Shown: positions 34,776-47,016 of the stretch, one piece after another
How the letters are laid out: each line of letters starts with the position of its first letter
Numbering within the stretch: the first letter of the stretch is position 1
Assembly (NCBI GenBank): GCA_039720395.1
Contig: CM077833.1
Span: 1,514,797-1,578,796, forward strand
Length of the DNA stretch: 64,000 bases
Direction of reading: 5' to 3'
Source: Liquidambar formosana
Taxonomy: Eukaryota; Streptophyta; Magnoliopsida; Saxifragales; Altingiaceae
Notes under the pieces: generated by a model
The model's input: only the letters and a program-made list of their open reading frames with translations
What the model was told of the DNA's origin: nothing
Database searches by the model: none
Translations under genes and position numbers: made by a program

Positions 34776-36629
34776 CCAATATTGCCAATACCATCGTGTA
34801 CCCAGCCATGACACCGAGGCTTGTTCTATACTAAAGAAGATCATTCAAGACCTCATTGACCAAAAGGTTTTGTTGTTACCAAAGAAGTCAATCCAATAAG
34901 AGCTGAAAGAAAGATATGAAGCAGGGGATCCTCAAGTTGGCCTATTGGGTTAATCATCGGGGAAATTTGATTACTATGTACTGTACTCAAGCCCAAGTCC
35001 AGTATCAAATGAACCGATAATTCCTATAGGTTGGGAAGACTTGCCAATAGAAATGGAGAGCATTGACATGATAGAATGGGATGACTTAATGAATGACTCC
35101 GAGGAAGTCCATAACATATGGGCTAGAGATGATGAATTGGATCATATAATGAGAGGGGGTCGTCACTTCAAGCCTCTACACCTAGAATCTGAGAATCCGT
35201 TGGAAGATTTGGAAGGGCAGAGGCGTCCTAGCCTGCAAGAAGAAGAAGATGAGGTACTCAGGCAGCTAAAAAAGACCAATGCCAACATCACTATTTGGGG
35301 TTTGCTCATAGCCTCACATAAGCACAAACATACCATGCTGAAAGTCCTGAATCAAATACAAGTGCCCGTTGATACATCCCTCGAGGGGTTAGTACATTTG
35401 GTGAACCCAACTCCCAAGAACTCGACTATTGTGTTCACTGATGTGGACCTACCCAAAAGTGGGCCAAGTTATTCCCAAGCTCTCTATGTGACCGTTGACA
35501 CTACGGGGAAGAGAGTTCCTACTGTCCTTATTGATAATGGGTCTGCATTGAATGTATGTCCTCTCAGAACTGCCACTATCTTGGGTTTGGGACCCACCGA
35601 TTTCACGCCATCTAGGCAGACCGTAAGAGCTTATGACAACACCCGCCGAGAAGTAATAGGGGTGGTGACTTTGCCTCTAATCATGGGACCCACTGAATTT
35701 AGGGTGGAATTCCAAGTGTTGGATGTGCCATCATGTTTCAACTTACTGTTGGGCCGACCTTGAATCCATCCTGCTGGGGCTGTGCCGTCTTCACTCCATC
35801 AAAAGGTGAAGTTTCCTTATGAAGGAACCATAGTAACACTTCAAAGGGACTATGAATTGAAACTCGCAGGTGTGCCTATATGTGAAATACAACCCGAATC
35901 GGTGGCAATACCATTATCCAGGTTTGACTATGTCCAATGCATTGAGAAAGAGCTTGAAAAGGGTGAGTTGATACCCTTGGACTTTTGCCCCCACGGTAAT
36001 TTGCACGTCGGTGAAATCATGAGAATAATGAGTTTCTTTCCAGGCATGGGGTTAGGAAGTCGCCAATAAGGGATCCCTAAGTCTGTTCAAAGCCGTGTCA
36101 CCTCATACACCTTTGGGCTAGGATATGAGCCTTCTAGAAACAACCATGTGGAAATGCTGAAGAGGAACAAAGAGAAAGTAAGAGCCAAAGCCGAGGGAAG
36201 GGTGCCAGACCTAAGGATCTCGCCGTATCGGCCCACTTTGAATGGTTACTTCGTCAAAGAAGGGGATGATTTTCTATATTGCAGGTTTCCAGAACCCACC
36301 TTTAACCAAGCTACCAAGATCCGATTTCTGGGATTTGAAATCTTCTTTACCGAATGGAATCCAATCACAACTAAAATGGTGGATGATGAAGCCATCAATG
36401 ATGAGTCCTGGGAAAAGAAAAAGGAGGACTGGGCAGAGAACCTTGATGTAGGGGCTATGAATGAAATGTTCAAAGACATGATCCTCACCTTGGAGGACTC
36501 GACCATTGAAGAACTCCAGGGTTCATCCATTAGCTATGCTACTATGCCACTTCTCAATTGGTACCTTAAAAGTGGTGTAATTGCAGAGATCCATGAAGAG
36601 GAAGACCTTGGCCTACCTGATAGCAGCTT
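34776..36629 (+). pseudogene. Decayed gag end, protease and G-patch of A
   Basis: It starts in the second knuckle (HDTEACSILKKII). Stops appear near 34900 and 34950. The protease is open from 35041, with DNGSALNV at about 35535, and ends in TGA where TGG encodes the conserved W. G-patch residues (IMRIMSFFPGMGLG) lie at about 36020-36055. The tail runs to PDSSL at the intron donor. Confidence 0.85.
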
Positions 36630-36798
36630 GTAGGTATCTTAGTTTAGTAATATTTCCCTAAATCAATAAGATGTATCTGCTTAACTCCTTTTGTGGAGTC
36701 ATAATAGTGATACAGATTGTTTGTTTTCTTTCTTCTTTTGTGTGTCATTCCTACTATTCCTAGTCAATAAAGTGTGCTTTCTTTCTCTATATATGCAA
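36630..36798 (+). other. Candidate pro-RT intron of A, acceptor lost
   Basis: The donor GTAGGT is intact. The acceptor reads ATATATGCAA instead of GCAG, so splicing here would fail. Otherwise it is colinear with the introns of B and E. Confidence 0.55.
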
Positions 36799-39700
36799 TG
36801 TCTCTTTTCTCTCCTCTATGGATATTTATGGCATGGATATAGATCCTAGGAATGATGTCCCCTCGGAGCTTGTTGAGCAAAGGAAAAGGGGCGTCACCGA
36901 ACCTAATACGGATGAATTAGAATCAATCAACTTAGGGACGAATGAATTGCCAAGAATAGTTAAAATTGGGAAAACCCTCTCTCCTGTTGAAAAAGAAAGA
37001 ATGATCTCCCTCTTAAAAGCCAACATTATGGCTATTGCATAGTCTTATGAAGACCTGCCTGGCATTGACCCCGATATTGTGCAATACTATATCCCCACTA
37101 ATTCCCTAAAGAAGCCGGTAAAGCAAAAACTCAGAAGATTAAAACCAAAATGGGCTCTAAAAGTAAAAGAAGAGGTAACTAAACAACTAGACACAGGGTT
37201 CCTCCAAGTTGTGGAGTATCTCGAGTGGTTGTCGAACATAGTTCCTGTGCCTAAAAAAGATAGGAAGTGAGGATGTGTGTCGATTTTCGAGATCTCAGCG
37301 CCGCGAGCCCTAAGGATGACTTTCCTTTACCCCATATCGACGTGTTGGTGGATAGTACAGTGGGACACGCACTCCTTTCCTTTATGGATGGATTGTCCGG
37401 ATATAACCAGATAAAGATAGCGCCTCAAGATATGGAGAAAACAGTTTTTATCATGCAATAGGGGATGTACTATTACAAGGTAATGCCTTTTGGCTTGAGA
37501 AATGCTAGGACTACTTACCAAAGAGCAGCTACAACCCTATTGCATGATATGATCCATAAGGAGGTTGAGGTTTATGTCGATGATATGATCGTGAAGTCCG
37601 TGGATAGGGAAGGGCATTTCAAAGCACTAAAGAAATTCCTAGAGCGAGCAAAGAAGTACAATCTCCGTCTAAACCCACAAAAGGGTGCCTTTGGTGTCAC
37701 TGCAAGCAAGCTATTAGGGTTTATGATCACTCAGAGAGGTATTGAAGTGGACCTAGGGAAGATAAAAGCCATTGTGGAGATGGAGCCACCTAGCACTGAG
37801 AAGCAAATCCAGGGTTTTTTGGGAAGAGTTCAATACATAAGTCGATTCATTGCCAACTTGACCATGGTTTGCAAACCAATCTTCAAATTGCTTAAGAAAG
37901 GTGTGCCAAAAGTGTGGAATGAAGAATGCCAAGAGGCCTTTGAGACCATTAAGGGATACTTAAGCAATCCTCCAATCTTAGTTCCCCCACGGCAAGGTGC
38001 ACCGCTTTTGTTATACTTAACAATCACTGAAACCGCGATGGGAGCTATGTTAGCTCAATATCTAGAAAGGTCAACAAAAGAAAATGCCATTTATTACTTA
38101 AGCAAGAAAATGACAGACTATGAAGTGAAGTACAATGCAATTGAAAAGGCTTGTGTGGCACTAGTATGGGCAACGCAGAAACTCCGTCACTATATGATGT
38201 CCTTTGAAGTATTCTTGATAAGTCGCATGGATCCGTTGAAATACTTAATAGAGAGGCCAGTATTGTCATACAGAACCACTCGATGGTCAATTCTCCTCAA
38301 CGAATTTGACATCAAGTATGTAAATCAAAAGTCTATCAAAGGGAGCATCATCGCAGATTACCTGGCCAGCTGTCCTATGTCATCATCCACTCCGTTCAAT
38401 GATCAGTTCCCAGACGAGGATGTGCTAGAGATTGGGAAGAAAACTTGGAGAGTATACTTCGATGGGGCAGCCAATAAGAAAGGTTATGGGATAGGAGTCC
38501 TGCTGGTTTCACCTGAATAAGCATTCACACCGTTGGCGATCAAGTTGGGGTTCAAAGCTACCAATAACATTGCTGAGTACGAGGCTTGTATCCTAGCATT
38601 GGAAGCCGTACTTGAGCTGGGGATCAAAGAATTGGAAGTGTTCGGGGATTCAGCTTTAATCATTTGTCAGATAAAAAGGGAATGGAAAACTCGAGATGAA
38701 AAGATGTTGCCATACCATGCCTATCTGGAAGCTCTAACCAAGGAGTTCTCAGAGATAGAGTTCAATTACCTGTTAAGGAACAAAAACCAGTTCACCGATG
38801 CCTTGGCAACCCTAGCATCCATGGTGGAGATACCTGAAGGAGGAAATGTGAAGCCGTTGGTGATAGAATGCCGAGACAAGCTTGTGTACTGTTGCGCAAT
38901 CCGAGGAGGGGAAGTGAATGATGGCCATCCGTGGTTCCATGACATAAAGAAGTTCATTGAAGAGAGGGAATACCCAGAAGGAGCATCTCATATCGACAGA
39001 AAAACCTTAAGGCGGCTAACAAGTCACTATGTACTTTGTAGAGGAAAGCTATATCAGAGATCATATGATGGGATCCACTTGCTATGTGTCACCGAGGAGG
39101 AAGCCGAGCATCTGATTAAAGAAATCCATGAAGGAACAGGGGCTCCGCACATGAATGGCTATATGTTGGCTAAGGAAATCATAAGGCCAGGCTATTATTG
39201 GTCTACCATGGAAAGAGATTGCCACGCGCATGTTAAGAAGTGCTATAAGTGCCAACTGTTCGCTAGTGGACAACATCTGCCTTCTATGCCTTTAACAAGT
39301 ATGTCATCACCTTGGCCGTTCACAGTATGGGGGATAGATATCATCGGACAAATCAAGCCAAAGGTGTCAAATGGGCATGAATACATCCTAGTTGCCATTG
39401 ATTATTTCACTAAATGGGTGGAGGTAGCATCCTTCAAGACCTTGAATTCTAAGAAGGTAGCACAGTTCATACAGCACAGCATTATCTATCGATACGGGGT
39501 ACCGCATGAAGTTATCTCAGACAATGGCCAACACTTTCAAAAAGAAACCCATGAGCTTTTATAGAGATACAGCATAGTTCACCATCTGTCATCACCATAC
39601 CATCCTCAAACCAATGGAGCAGTGAAAGCAGCTAACAAGAATATCAAGAAGATACTACAGAAAACTGCAGACTCGTACACGGACTGGCATGAGAAGTTAC

Positions 39701-40175
39701 CCTTGGCTCTATGGGGTTACAGAACGTCAGTAAGGTCGTCAACAGGGGCTACTCCTTACTCTCTAGTATATGGAATGGAAGCCGTGTTGCCAGTTGAACT
39801 AGAAATTCCTTCACTAAAGGTCGTCGTGGAGAGTCAGATAACAGAAGTGGACTGGGTCAAGAGTCGTTATGATGAGTTAGCTTTACTAGACAAAAGGCGA
39901 TTAAGGGCGCTGTATCATGTGCAAGGGTATTAGTGGAAAGTTGCCAGAGCATTCAACAAGCATGTAAAAGATCGAGATCTAAAGAAAGGGGATGTAGTGT
40001 TGAAAGAAATCAAAGCTCCAATATTCGATCCGCGAGGGAAATCAAGCCAAGTTGGGGTGGACCATACATTATCAAAGAGATATTACCAGCAGGGGCTGTC
40101 CGCCTCATGGATTTAGATGGAGTTGAGTTCGCTCGTCCAACTAATTTGGATCAATTGAAGAAATATCATGTTTGA
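36799..40175 (+). pseudogene. Decayed pol of A
   Basis: The order RT, RNase H, second RNase H, integrase is recognisable. Stops occur near 37040, 37460, 38518 and 39562, with frameshifts near 37268 and 39930. YVDD lies at about 37580. The second RNase H starts near 38450 (YFDGAANKK). In the integrase, the residue after NGAV that should be the catalytic glutamate is lysine (about 39625). The WGGPY module and the stop are at 40050-40175. Confidence 0.85.
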
Positions 40176-40248
40176 GGCCTGCTAGGTTGAAAACCCGTAA
40201 GGGCCGCCTAGGTAAAAGTTAAGGCATAAGAACTACGTAAGACCTGAT

Positions 40249-40277
40249 TCTCCATTCAAAAAAAAAAATCATGGAGA
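40249..40277. repeat. Short A-run in the TCTCCAT/ATGGAGA hairpin (A)
   Basis: Arms at 40249-40255 and 40271-40277, with a loop of only about 15 bases, mostly A. It is the same feature as at 10165 and 50643, but with a far shorter loop. Confidence 0.7.
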
Positions 40278-40428
40278 TACGTAGGCAACCCATAAAGTTA
40301 CTTTGGGTACCGTCTAAATCAAACAACAAAATCCCAAATTTAATTTATACTGGCAATTCATTCAAAACTAAAATTGATTAACATAGCAATTTATTGATAT
40401 TAAGAACTATAAATATGCTATAAATATC

Positions 40429-40466
40429 CTATTCTATTGAGTCTTCAATTTTTTTGGGTTTCTTTG
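40429..40466 (-). pseudogene. C-terminal end of A's antisense ORF, cut off by B
   Basis: Minus strand: the basic tail KPKK and stop (TAG at 40431-40429). It continues the ORF that lies at 58437-57172 beyond element B. Both break points carry the CTTTG duplication (40462-40466 and 57172-57176). Confidence 0.85.
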
Positions 40467-43087
40467 TGTCACACCCCATTTTTGCACCACCTTACTAGGG
40501 CTCATCATTTCATGCATGTTTTTGTTTTGTTTTTGAGTCTAGTCACTTGCATTAGTTTTCTAGAGTCACAAGGACAATGGATATGAATTTTGGTTCAAAT
40601 TGGAGTTGATCTTGAGAGATAATAAGAGCTTTTGTGACTTGAGGGGCATAATCGTCTTTTAAGTCCCAAACTTTTCATTTGACCTTGGAATGATCTCCAA
40701 ATTGTCAATTGGAGTTCATATGGATGCATATGAGGTATTTCTAGGTTCAATTTTGATATGGCCTGATGATGAGTTTAGTGTGGTTATTTACGGATTATCC
40801 TTGAAGAATTAGTGCGAATCACAGCATGAGATTTTTGGTTAAAATGAAAAGAAAATTATTTTATTAAATTAGCCATTTTTATCATGACACTAACACGTGT
40901 ACGTATGTGATGAGTGTGTGTACGCACATACGATACATGTGCATGCGTGTTAGCGGTCAGTCTCCCAATTTTTATAAAAGACAATTTCCTTTTCCTATTC
41001 AGATTAGAAGTCTTTTATCATTATAAAATACCTTTTGATTATTCTCCAAGGAAACCTAGTCCAGGAAGGAAAGGGAAACTCCAGATTTCAGCTATAAATA
41101 CTCTCTTAATGTCTTTAAACAAGGGAGAAGAGAAGAGGGTTTGGAGGGAGTGAAATTCGTCATAATTCAGCAGCAGATTTTCTGAAAACCGAGCAGTCGT
41201 ATTTTAATCATAACTTTTTCATCCGAAGTCAGAATTTGATGAAATTGATCTTGTTAGAAAGATAATTCCATTCTCTACAACTTTGTATTTCACAAGCTTT
41301 GTCCAAATCCAACGTTTTCATACCCAAAAACGCGATTGAAGTTGCTGCTGCTGCAAAGTGACGAGAATCACTTTTTCTTTTCTCTTGTTCTCTTTTTGTT
41401 TTCTATTTCTTTTCAAAGTTGAGTGAGTTTTGATCTCTTTGCTGTGATACCACTTTGACAAAGAGGAGGATTCGTGTTGGTTTGATTCACTCTAAAGACC
41501 TGAGGAGCCACGAACAATTACAAACACAAGGGGAGCCACTTCCTAAGGTATTCTCCTTCTCTATTCAAGCTTAAACTAGGTTCTCATATGGGTTAGGCCT
41601 ATTGCATGTTAAAGGTAACTTTTTTATCATGTATTAACACTCTAGCTAGTTAATATACATGGAATATCTATTTTTTATCTACTGTTTAGCATGCTTTAGG
41701 GCTGTCCTTTAGGTTTTTAATGCATAGTTGTGATTCTTGTGCTCCTGTTTGTCCTTGTGCTAGGATTAGTGTCATTGCATGTTAGAGTTAGGATTTTCAT
41801 CATGTTATATTGCTTTAGTTAGTTAATATGCATGATTTAATTTCTGTTTAGTTTGGTTTTAGCATGATTAAAGTATGTTTTGTATGTTTTTAAGCATATT
41901 TGTGAGTTTAGGGTTTTAGAGTCATTGTTTCGTGTTTGTTTTCATATAGCATGATAAAGTAGACTTTTTTATTTGGTTTTTCTTCGTGTTTGCTGTATAT
42001 GTTTTTCATATGGAGTAAACATGATAGTTTTGCATGCATGTTAGTATGTTTTAGGGTTTTTATGCATGATATGGTTCTAGGAATATGTTAGGACTTATTA
42101 TTGTTCGCTGTTTTTGCTATTGGCATGCTTAGTGGATGATTTTAGGTCATAATACTATTCTGTCCAGATTTGCATGTTAGTGTTTTTGCATGGTTTTGAG
42201 CACTTGTAAGGGTGCAAATAGGTGTGGTATTTGTCCCATGGCAAATAGGGCTGCTTATGTCTGAAATGGCTAAATGCTTGGAGCTAATTGCGCTCAGGTA
42301 AGTGGGTGTGAAGGTGCCCCAATTCACCTTTCTTCTTAACTCATTCTCTTCTCCCTATTTAGGGTTAATTTTTAATATGATCCTATGGTTTAATTAGAGG
42401 TTTCCTTAACCAACAAAATTCTGGTTTTTATTAAAGTTTCCATTTTGTGGATTTCTTTCCTAAAATCAAACTTTCTATCATATTCAACTCTTTTGATCAA
42501 ATAAGGAAACCTAGGGTTTTAACCATAGGTTTGTATTAGGATTTAACCTTAGTTCTAATCGAACTACGTGGACTTTGATCCATGTATTTCGTTGCATGGT
42601 ACGTAGGCGCTCTTCGTGAGGCTCAAGTCCGTTCTAGGATCCAAGCATCCTAGGTTTATTTTTGTTTTGTTTTCTTTTTCTTTATTTTTTGTTTTTATTT
42701 GCTTATTATGCATGGATGGATGAATGAAATATATGATATGCATGCAATTCTTGTGATGATATACTTGCTGATTTTTGTATGGAAAGACTTTAATTTAGCC
42801 CAAATGAACTGAGAGACCGAAAGGGTGACATGAGTGCCTATAGGCTTTGCCTAGAACCTTCCCATGTCATAACTTAGCCTCCGAATCCCCGATTTCGTTG
42901 GTTTTCAAAAGATTGGTTTTTGCCTTTCCTTTTTTTATGGAGTCATTCAAATTGTTTTCCTAAAACAACCTGATTTTTAGGGTTTTCCTTGTTTCCTTTA
43001 AAAAATAAGGTGGCGACTCCTTTCCTTTTTCTTTTTCAAACCCACTTTCTTTTCAATCCCTCGTGGGCCCAATTTCTGGGGTTCACA
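40467..43087 (+). repeat. 5' LTR of B
   Basis: TGTCACACC to GGTTCACA, 2621 bp, nearly identical to 54552-57171. A 79-codon ORF at 40914-41153 recurs in the other LTR only because the LTRs are copies; nothing suggests it is coding. The first about 290 bases and the part after 41548 resemble E. Confidence 0.95.
40891..41100 (+). promoter_or_regulatory. U3 promoter of the B LTR: inverted repeat plus TATA
   Basis: 40891-40952 is an imperfect palindrome with outer arms TAACACG and CGTGTTA and inner arms CGTATGTG (40902) and CACATACG (40925). TATAAATA follows at 41093-41100. The 3' LTR has the same at 54976-55037 and 55178-55185. The module is unrelated in sequence to that of E but has the same layout. 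Confidence 0.6.
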
Positions 43088-43090
43088 GTT

Positions 43091-43108
43091 TGGCGACTCC
43101 ACTGGGGA
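43091..43108 (+). other. Primer binding site of B (tRNA-Arg-like)
   Basis: TGGCGACTCCACTGGGGA, three bases after the LTR, identical to that of E. Confidence 0.8.
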
Positions 43109-43964
43109 TTTGTGGGCTAGACTCTATAAAGTTTAATTGGGCTAGGTTAATTTCTTATGTTTAATTAAAATCAATCACATTGCATCCGCTTGATTGTGTG
43201 CTTTCATTTATTGCATTGTGTGCGCAAACTCTTGCATGCTAGGATCGATGTCCCTCGATGTATCCTTGCCAACGATCGGCCTAGTCTCAACCTTAGGTTT
43301 TCCTGATTCCATGTGTTGGGGCGAAAGCTATCAACCTCTCTTGCCTAGTACCCTTGGGCTTGCCCTTGGGTATATTAAATGAGTTAATCACGTACTGCTG
43401 GACCCACGCGGCGTTCCTGATGCCACATGTGGTTAGGTATAAGGATTGCTCAAGCAAGTGAAGGACCCTAGCCTACCCTTATCATTAGTCCATATAGACA
43501 GACTTGTAGGACACTACGGTCTCACCTTTATGCACCCACAATTGTTTGTAATGATGCTATGCTGTGTTTGTGGTGTGAGGCTTTATATCTTATGCCCTTA
43601 ATATAGACCTTTAAACCCTAGCCTTCGTTAAGGCCATGGGTTAGGAGGAATAAATTAAGGAAATAGGATGTAAAGCTATGTTTGTGATGTGCTAGTCCTA
43701 GGGGATTAATTAAACCTAGTTGAAGGACTCTATGCCCTATTCTTTAAAACATACCCTTAATCCATGATCCCTGTAAAGGTAATTGGATAAAAGGAATGAA
43801 TTAATTGAACATGGTGTAGAGACCGAGTTCATTAAGGAAAATATGGAGGTTTAGGACAGATCCTTAGGCTAAAGGTTAAAACTTTTCTATCCATAGACGT
43901 GCTGGCTTGGATCCGCAATCCACAAGGGCGTCTAGTGAGTGTTGAGTCTACCCATCAGACAGAC
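43109..43964 (+). other. Leader of element B
   Basis: About 850 bases without a credible ORF, colinear with E and A. It ends at the gag ATG (43965). Confidence 0.6.
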
Positions 43965-46900
43965 ATGGCCGACGAAAGAACTAGTGAGGGGCACTTTGAC
44001 CTTGAGGCTTGTCCTGAAAGCCATCATGGCCAAGCTTGACCATACCGCCGAGACATCCGATACCGCATTGAAAATGGCTCAAGAGAACCAACAGAAGATG
44101 GCGGATCTTGAACAAAATGGCTTTAAGGCCCATTCCTCGGGTATACCTCATGGGGCTGGCACCGAAGAGGGACCTCAATCCAATGAGAACACCAAGACAA
44201 GGGGGGAAAGTAGCTCGAAACCTGAGGTCACCGACCTAGAAGGGGAAGCCAAGGGGAAAGGTTCTAGCAGTGATTCCAGTGTTAGCTAGCAAGGTAGAAG
44301 CATTGGAGAGAACTATAAAAGGGATTCGTAGGGCTGATGACATGGTCGATGTGCGGACTCTATCCCTGTTTCCAACGGCTCGTATTCCACTACAATTCAA
44401 GATGCCGGAGTTAGAAAAGTTTGATGGGACGGGTTGCCCTAAGACTCATTTGAAGATGTACGTGCGAGCTATGCACCCTCGAGGGGCTACTGACGAGCTT
44501 TTAGCTCAAATGTTCCATGAAACCTTGGCCACTTTTGCTTTGAAATGGTTCTTATCCTTGGATGAGAATAGAACCCGGACTTGGGAAGACATATGCAATG
44601 AGTTTTCAGAGCACTACAAGTATAACACAGAGGTGGACGTTACTCGAAGGGACCTAGAAACTACCAAGCAAGGAGCGCATGAAACTTTCTCCGCTTACAT
44701 TACAAGGTGGAGACAAAAGGCGTCGAGAATGACGGATAGGCCGAATGAGGAGGACCAAATTCAGTTAGTGGTTAAGAACCTGCTGCCCGTGTATCACAAG
44801 CACCTATTTGCCCACTATTTCCCAAATTTCAAAGCTCTCATTGGGGCTGGCACGCAGGTTGAAGATGCTATCAATGATGGGACAATCAAGACTGAGGAAG
44901 TGAGGAGTCGCAAGACAAACTTTACTGGGAAGAACAATGCCGAGGTCAACACCATAACTCAACCAATCCAACCCTTTTCTCTCAATGATGTCAACCCACC
45001 TCGCCAATTCACTGACCTATTCATGCCACTCGAAAGAGTCCTTGAAAAGCTCATAAGTCGTGACCTATTGAAGCCACTCGACCCAAGACCTCCACCAAAT
45101 CCCTTACCCAAGAGCTACAATGAGAATGAGTACTGCAAGTACCATCAATCCAAAGGCCATGCCACCAATCGCTGTATTCGCCTTCGCCACCAAGTCCAAG
45201 ACCTCATTGACAAGCAAGTCATTTCACCACCAACCCGTCCAAATGTCACCCGTAATCCTCTCCCATCACACAACAACACACCCCCACCTAACACCATAAA
45301 TTCCATTGGGGTTGAATCCTCTCGCCCTCGCCATCCCATAAGATAATACACTCCGCTCCCTATGACCTTAACCCGTCTCTTCACCATTTGCCGCAATAAC
45401 AGCCTTATCATGCCACTTCCACCAAAGCCTAGACTATCAACCCCTCACCCATATTGCCAATACCATCGTGCACCCGGCCATGACACCGAGGCTTGTTCTA
45501 TACTAAAGAAGATCATCCAAGACCTCATTGACCAAAAGGTTTTGTTGTTGCCAAAGAAATCTATCCAACAAGAGTTGAAAGAAAGATATGAAGCAGGGGA
45601 TCCTCAGGTTGGCCTATTAGGTGAAGCGTCGGGGAAATATGATTACTATGTGCTGTACTCAAGCCCAAGTCCGATATCAGATGAGCCGATAGTCCCTTCA
45701 GGTTGGGATGACTTGCCGACAGAGATGGAGAGCATCGACATGATAGAATGGGATGACTTGATGAATGACTCCGAGGAAGTCCATGACATATGGGCTAGCG
45801 ATGATGAGTTGGACCATATAACCAGAGGGGGTCGTCATTTCAAGCCTCCCCACCTAGAATCTGAAAATCCATTGGAAGATTTGGAAGGGCAGAGGCGTCC
45901 TAGCTTGCAAGAAGAAGAGGATGAAGTGCTTAGGCAGCTGAAGAAGACCAATGCCAACATTACTATTTGGGGCTTGCTCATGGCCTCGCATAAGCACAGA
46001 CAGACCGTGTTGAAACTGTTGAATCAGATACAAGTGCCCGTTGACACATCCCCCGAGGGATTGGTACATTTGGTGAATCCAACTCCCAAGAACTCAACCA
46101 TCGTGTTCACCGATGTAGACCTACCTAAAAGCGGGCCGAGCCATTCTCAAGCTCTCTATGTGACCGTTGACACTATGGGGAAGAGGGTTCCCACCGTTTT
46201 TATCGACAATGGGTCCGCACTGAATGTATGTCCTCTCCGAATTGCCACTGTTTTGGGTTTGGGACCCACTGATTTCACGCCATCTGGGCAGACCGTAAGA
46301 GCTTATGACAACACCCGTCGAGAAGTAATAGGGGTGGTTACTTTGCCTCTTATCATGGGACCCACTGAATTTAAGGTGGAATTCCAAGTGTTAGATGTGC
46401 CGTCATGTTTCAACTTGCTGTTGGGCCGACCTTGGATCCATCCCGCTGGGGCTGTGCCATCTTCACTCCATCAAAAGGTGAAGTTTCCATATGAAGGAGC
46501 CATAGTAACGCTTCAAGGGGACTATGAATTGAAACTCGCAGGTGTGCCTATATGTGAGATACAACCTGAATCAGCAGCGATACCGCTATCTGGGTTTGAT
46601 TATGTCCAATGCATTGAGAAAGAGCTGAATGAATCATCACGCCATTACTCTTCTATAAAGCAGTACATCCCATATACTTTTTATCCAAGTTCCGACCCAG
46701 CCGTGGCAGATAAAAGTTTTGGTGATAGATACTTCACAGAAGGGCCGAATCCTCAAAGTTTGACAAGTTGGTACCACTCTATCCAAGATCTATATGGAAG
46801 CTTGAAAGAGGAAGACTGGGCAGAGAACCTTGATGCGGGGGCTATGACTGAAATGTTCCAAGACATGATCCTCACCGTGGAAGACTCGACCATTGAAGAA

Positions 46901-47016
46901 CTCCAGGGTTCATCCATTAGCCATGCTACCGTGCCATTCCTGAATTGGTACCTTGAATGTGGTGTCATTGCGGAGATCCATGAAGAAGAAGACCTTGGCC
47001 TACCTGATAGCAGCTT
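43965..47016 (+). pseudogene. gag-pro of B, nearly intact
   Basis: The start is MADERTSEGHFDLEAC. One-base insertions at about 44008 and 44275 shift the frame. From 44270 it is open to the intron donor except for one TAA at 45344-45346 (CAA in E and A). It carries the gag core, CHHC knuckles CKYHQSKGHATNRC and CQYHRAPGHDTEAC, and a retropepsin with IDNGSALNV (about 46200) and LLGRPWIHPAG. The G-patch present in A and E is missing. An unrelated in-frame stretch (46626-46808) replaces it. The acidic tail ends at PDSSL. Confidence 0.85.
46626..46808 (+). other. Foreign in-frame segment replacing the G-patch in B
   Basis: A and E continue after CIEKEL with a G-patch and about 200 further residues. 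B instead has about 60 residues (NESSRHYSSIKQYIPY onward to SWYHSIQDLYGSL) with no similarity to A, E or C. It then rejoins the family sequence at EDWAENL. The frame is open on both sides. Its source is not recognised; it could be captured host sequence. Confidence 0.75.

Noticed and set aside
40914..41153. 79-codon ORF repeated identically at 54999-55238
   Set aside because: It is duplicated only because it lies in the two LTRs of B. It overlaps the promoter, has no recognised motif and is absent from the LTRs of E.
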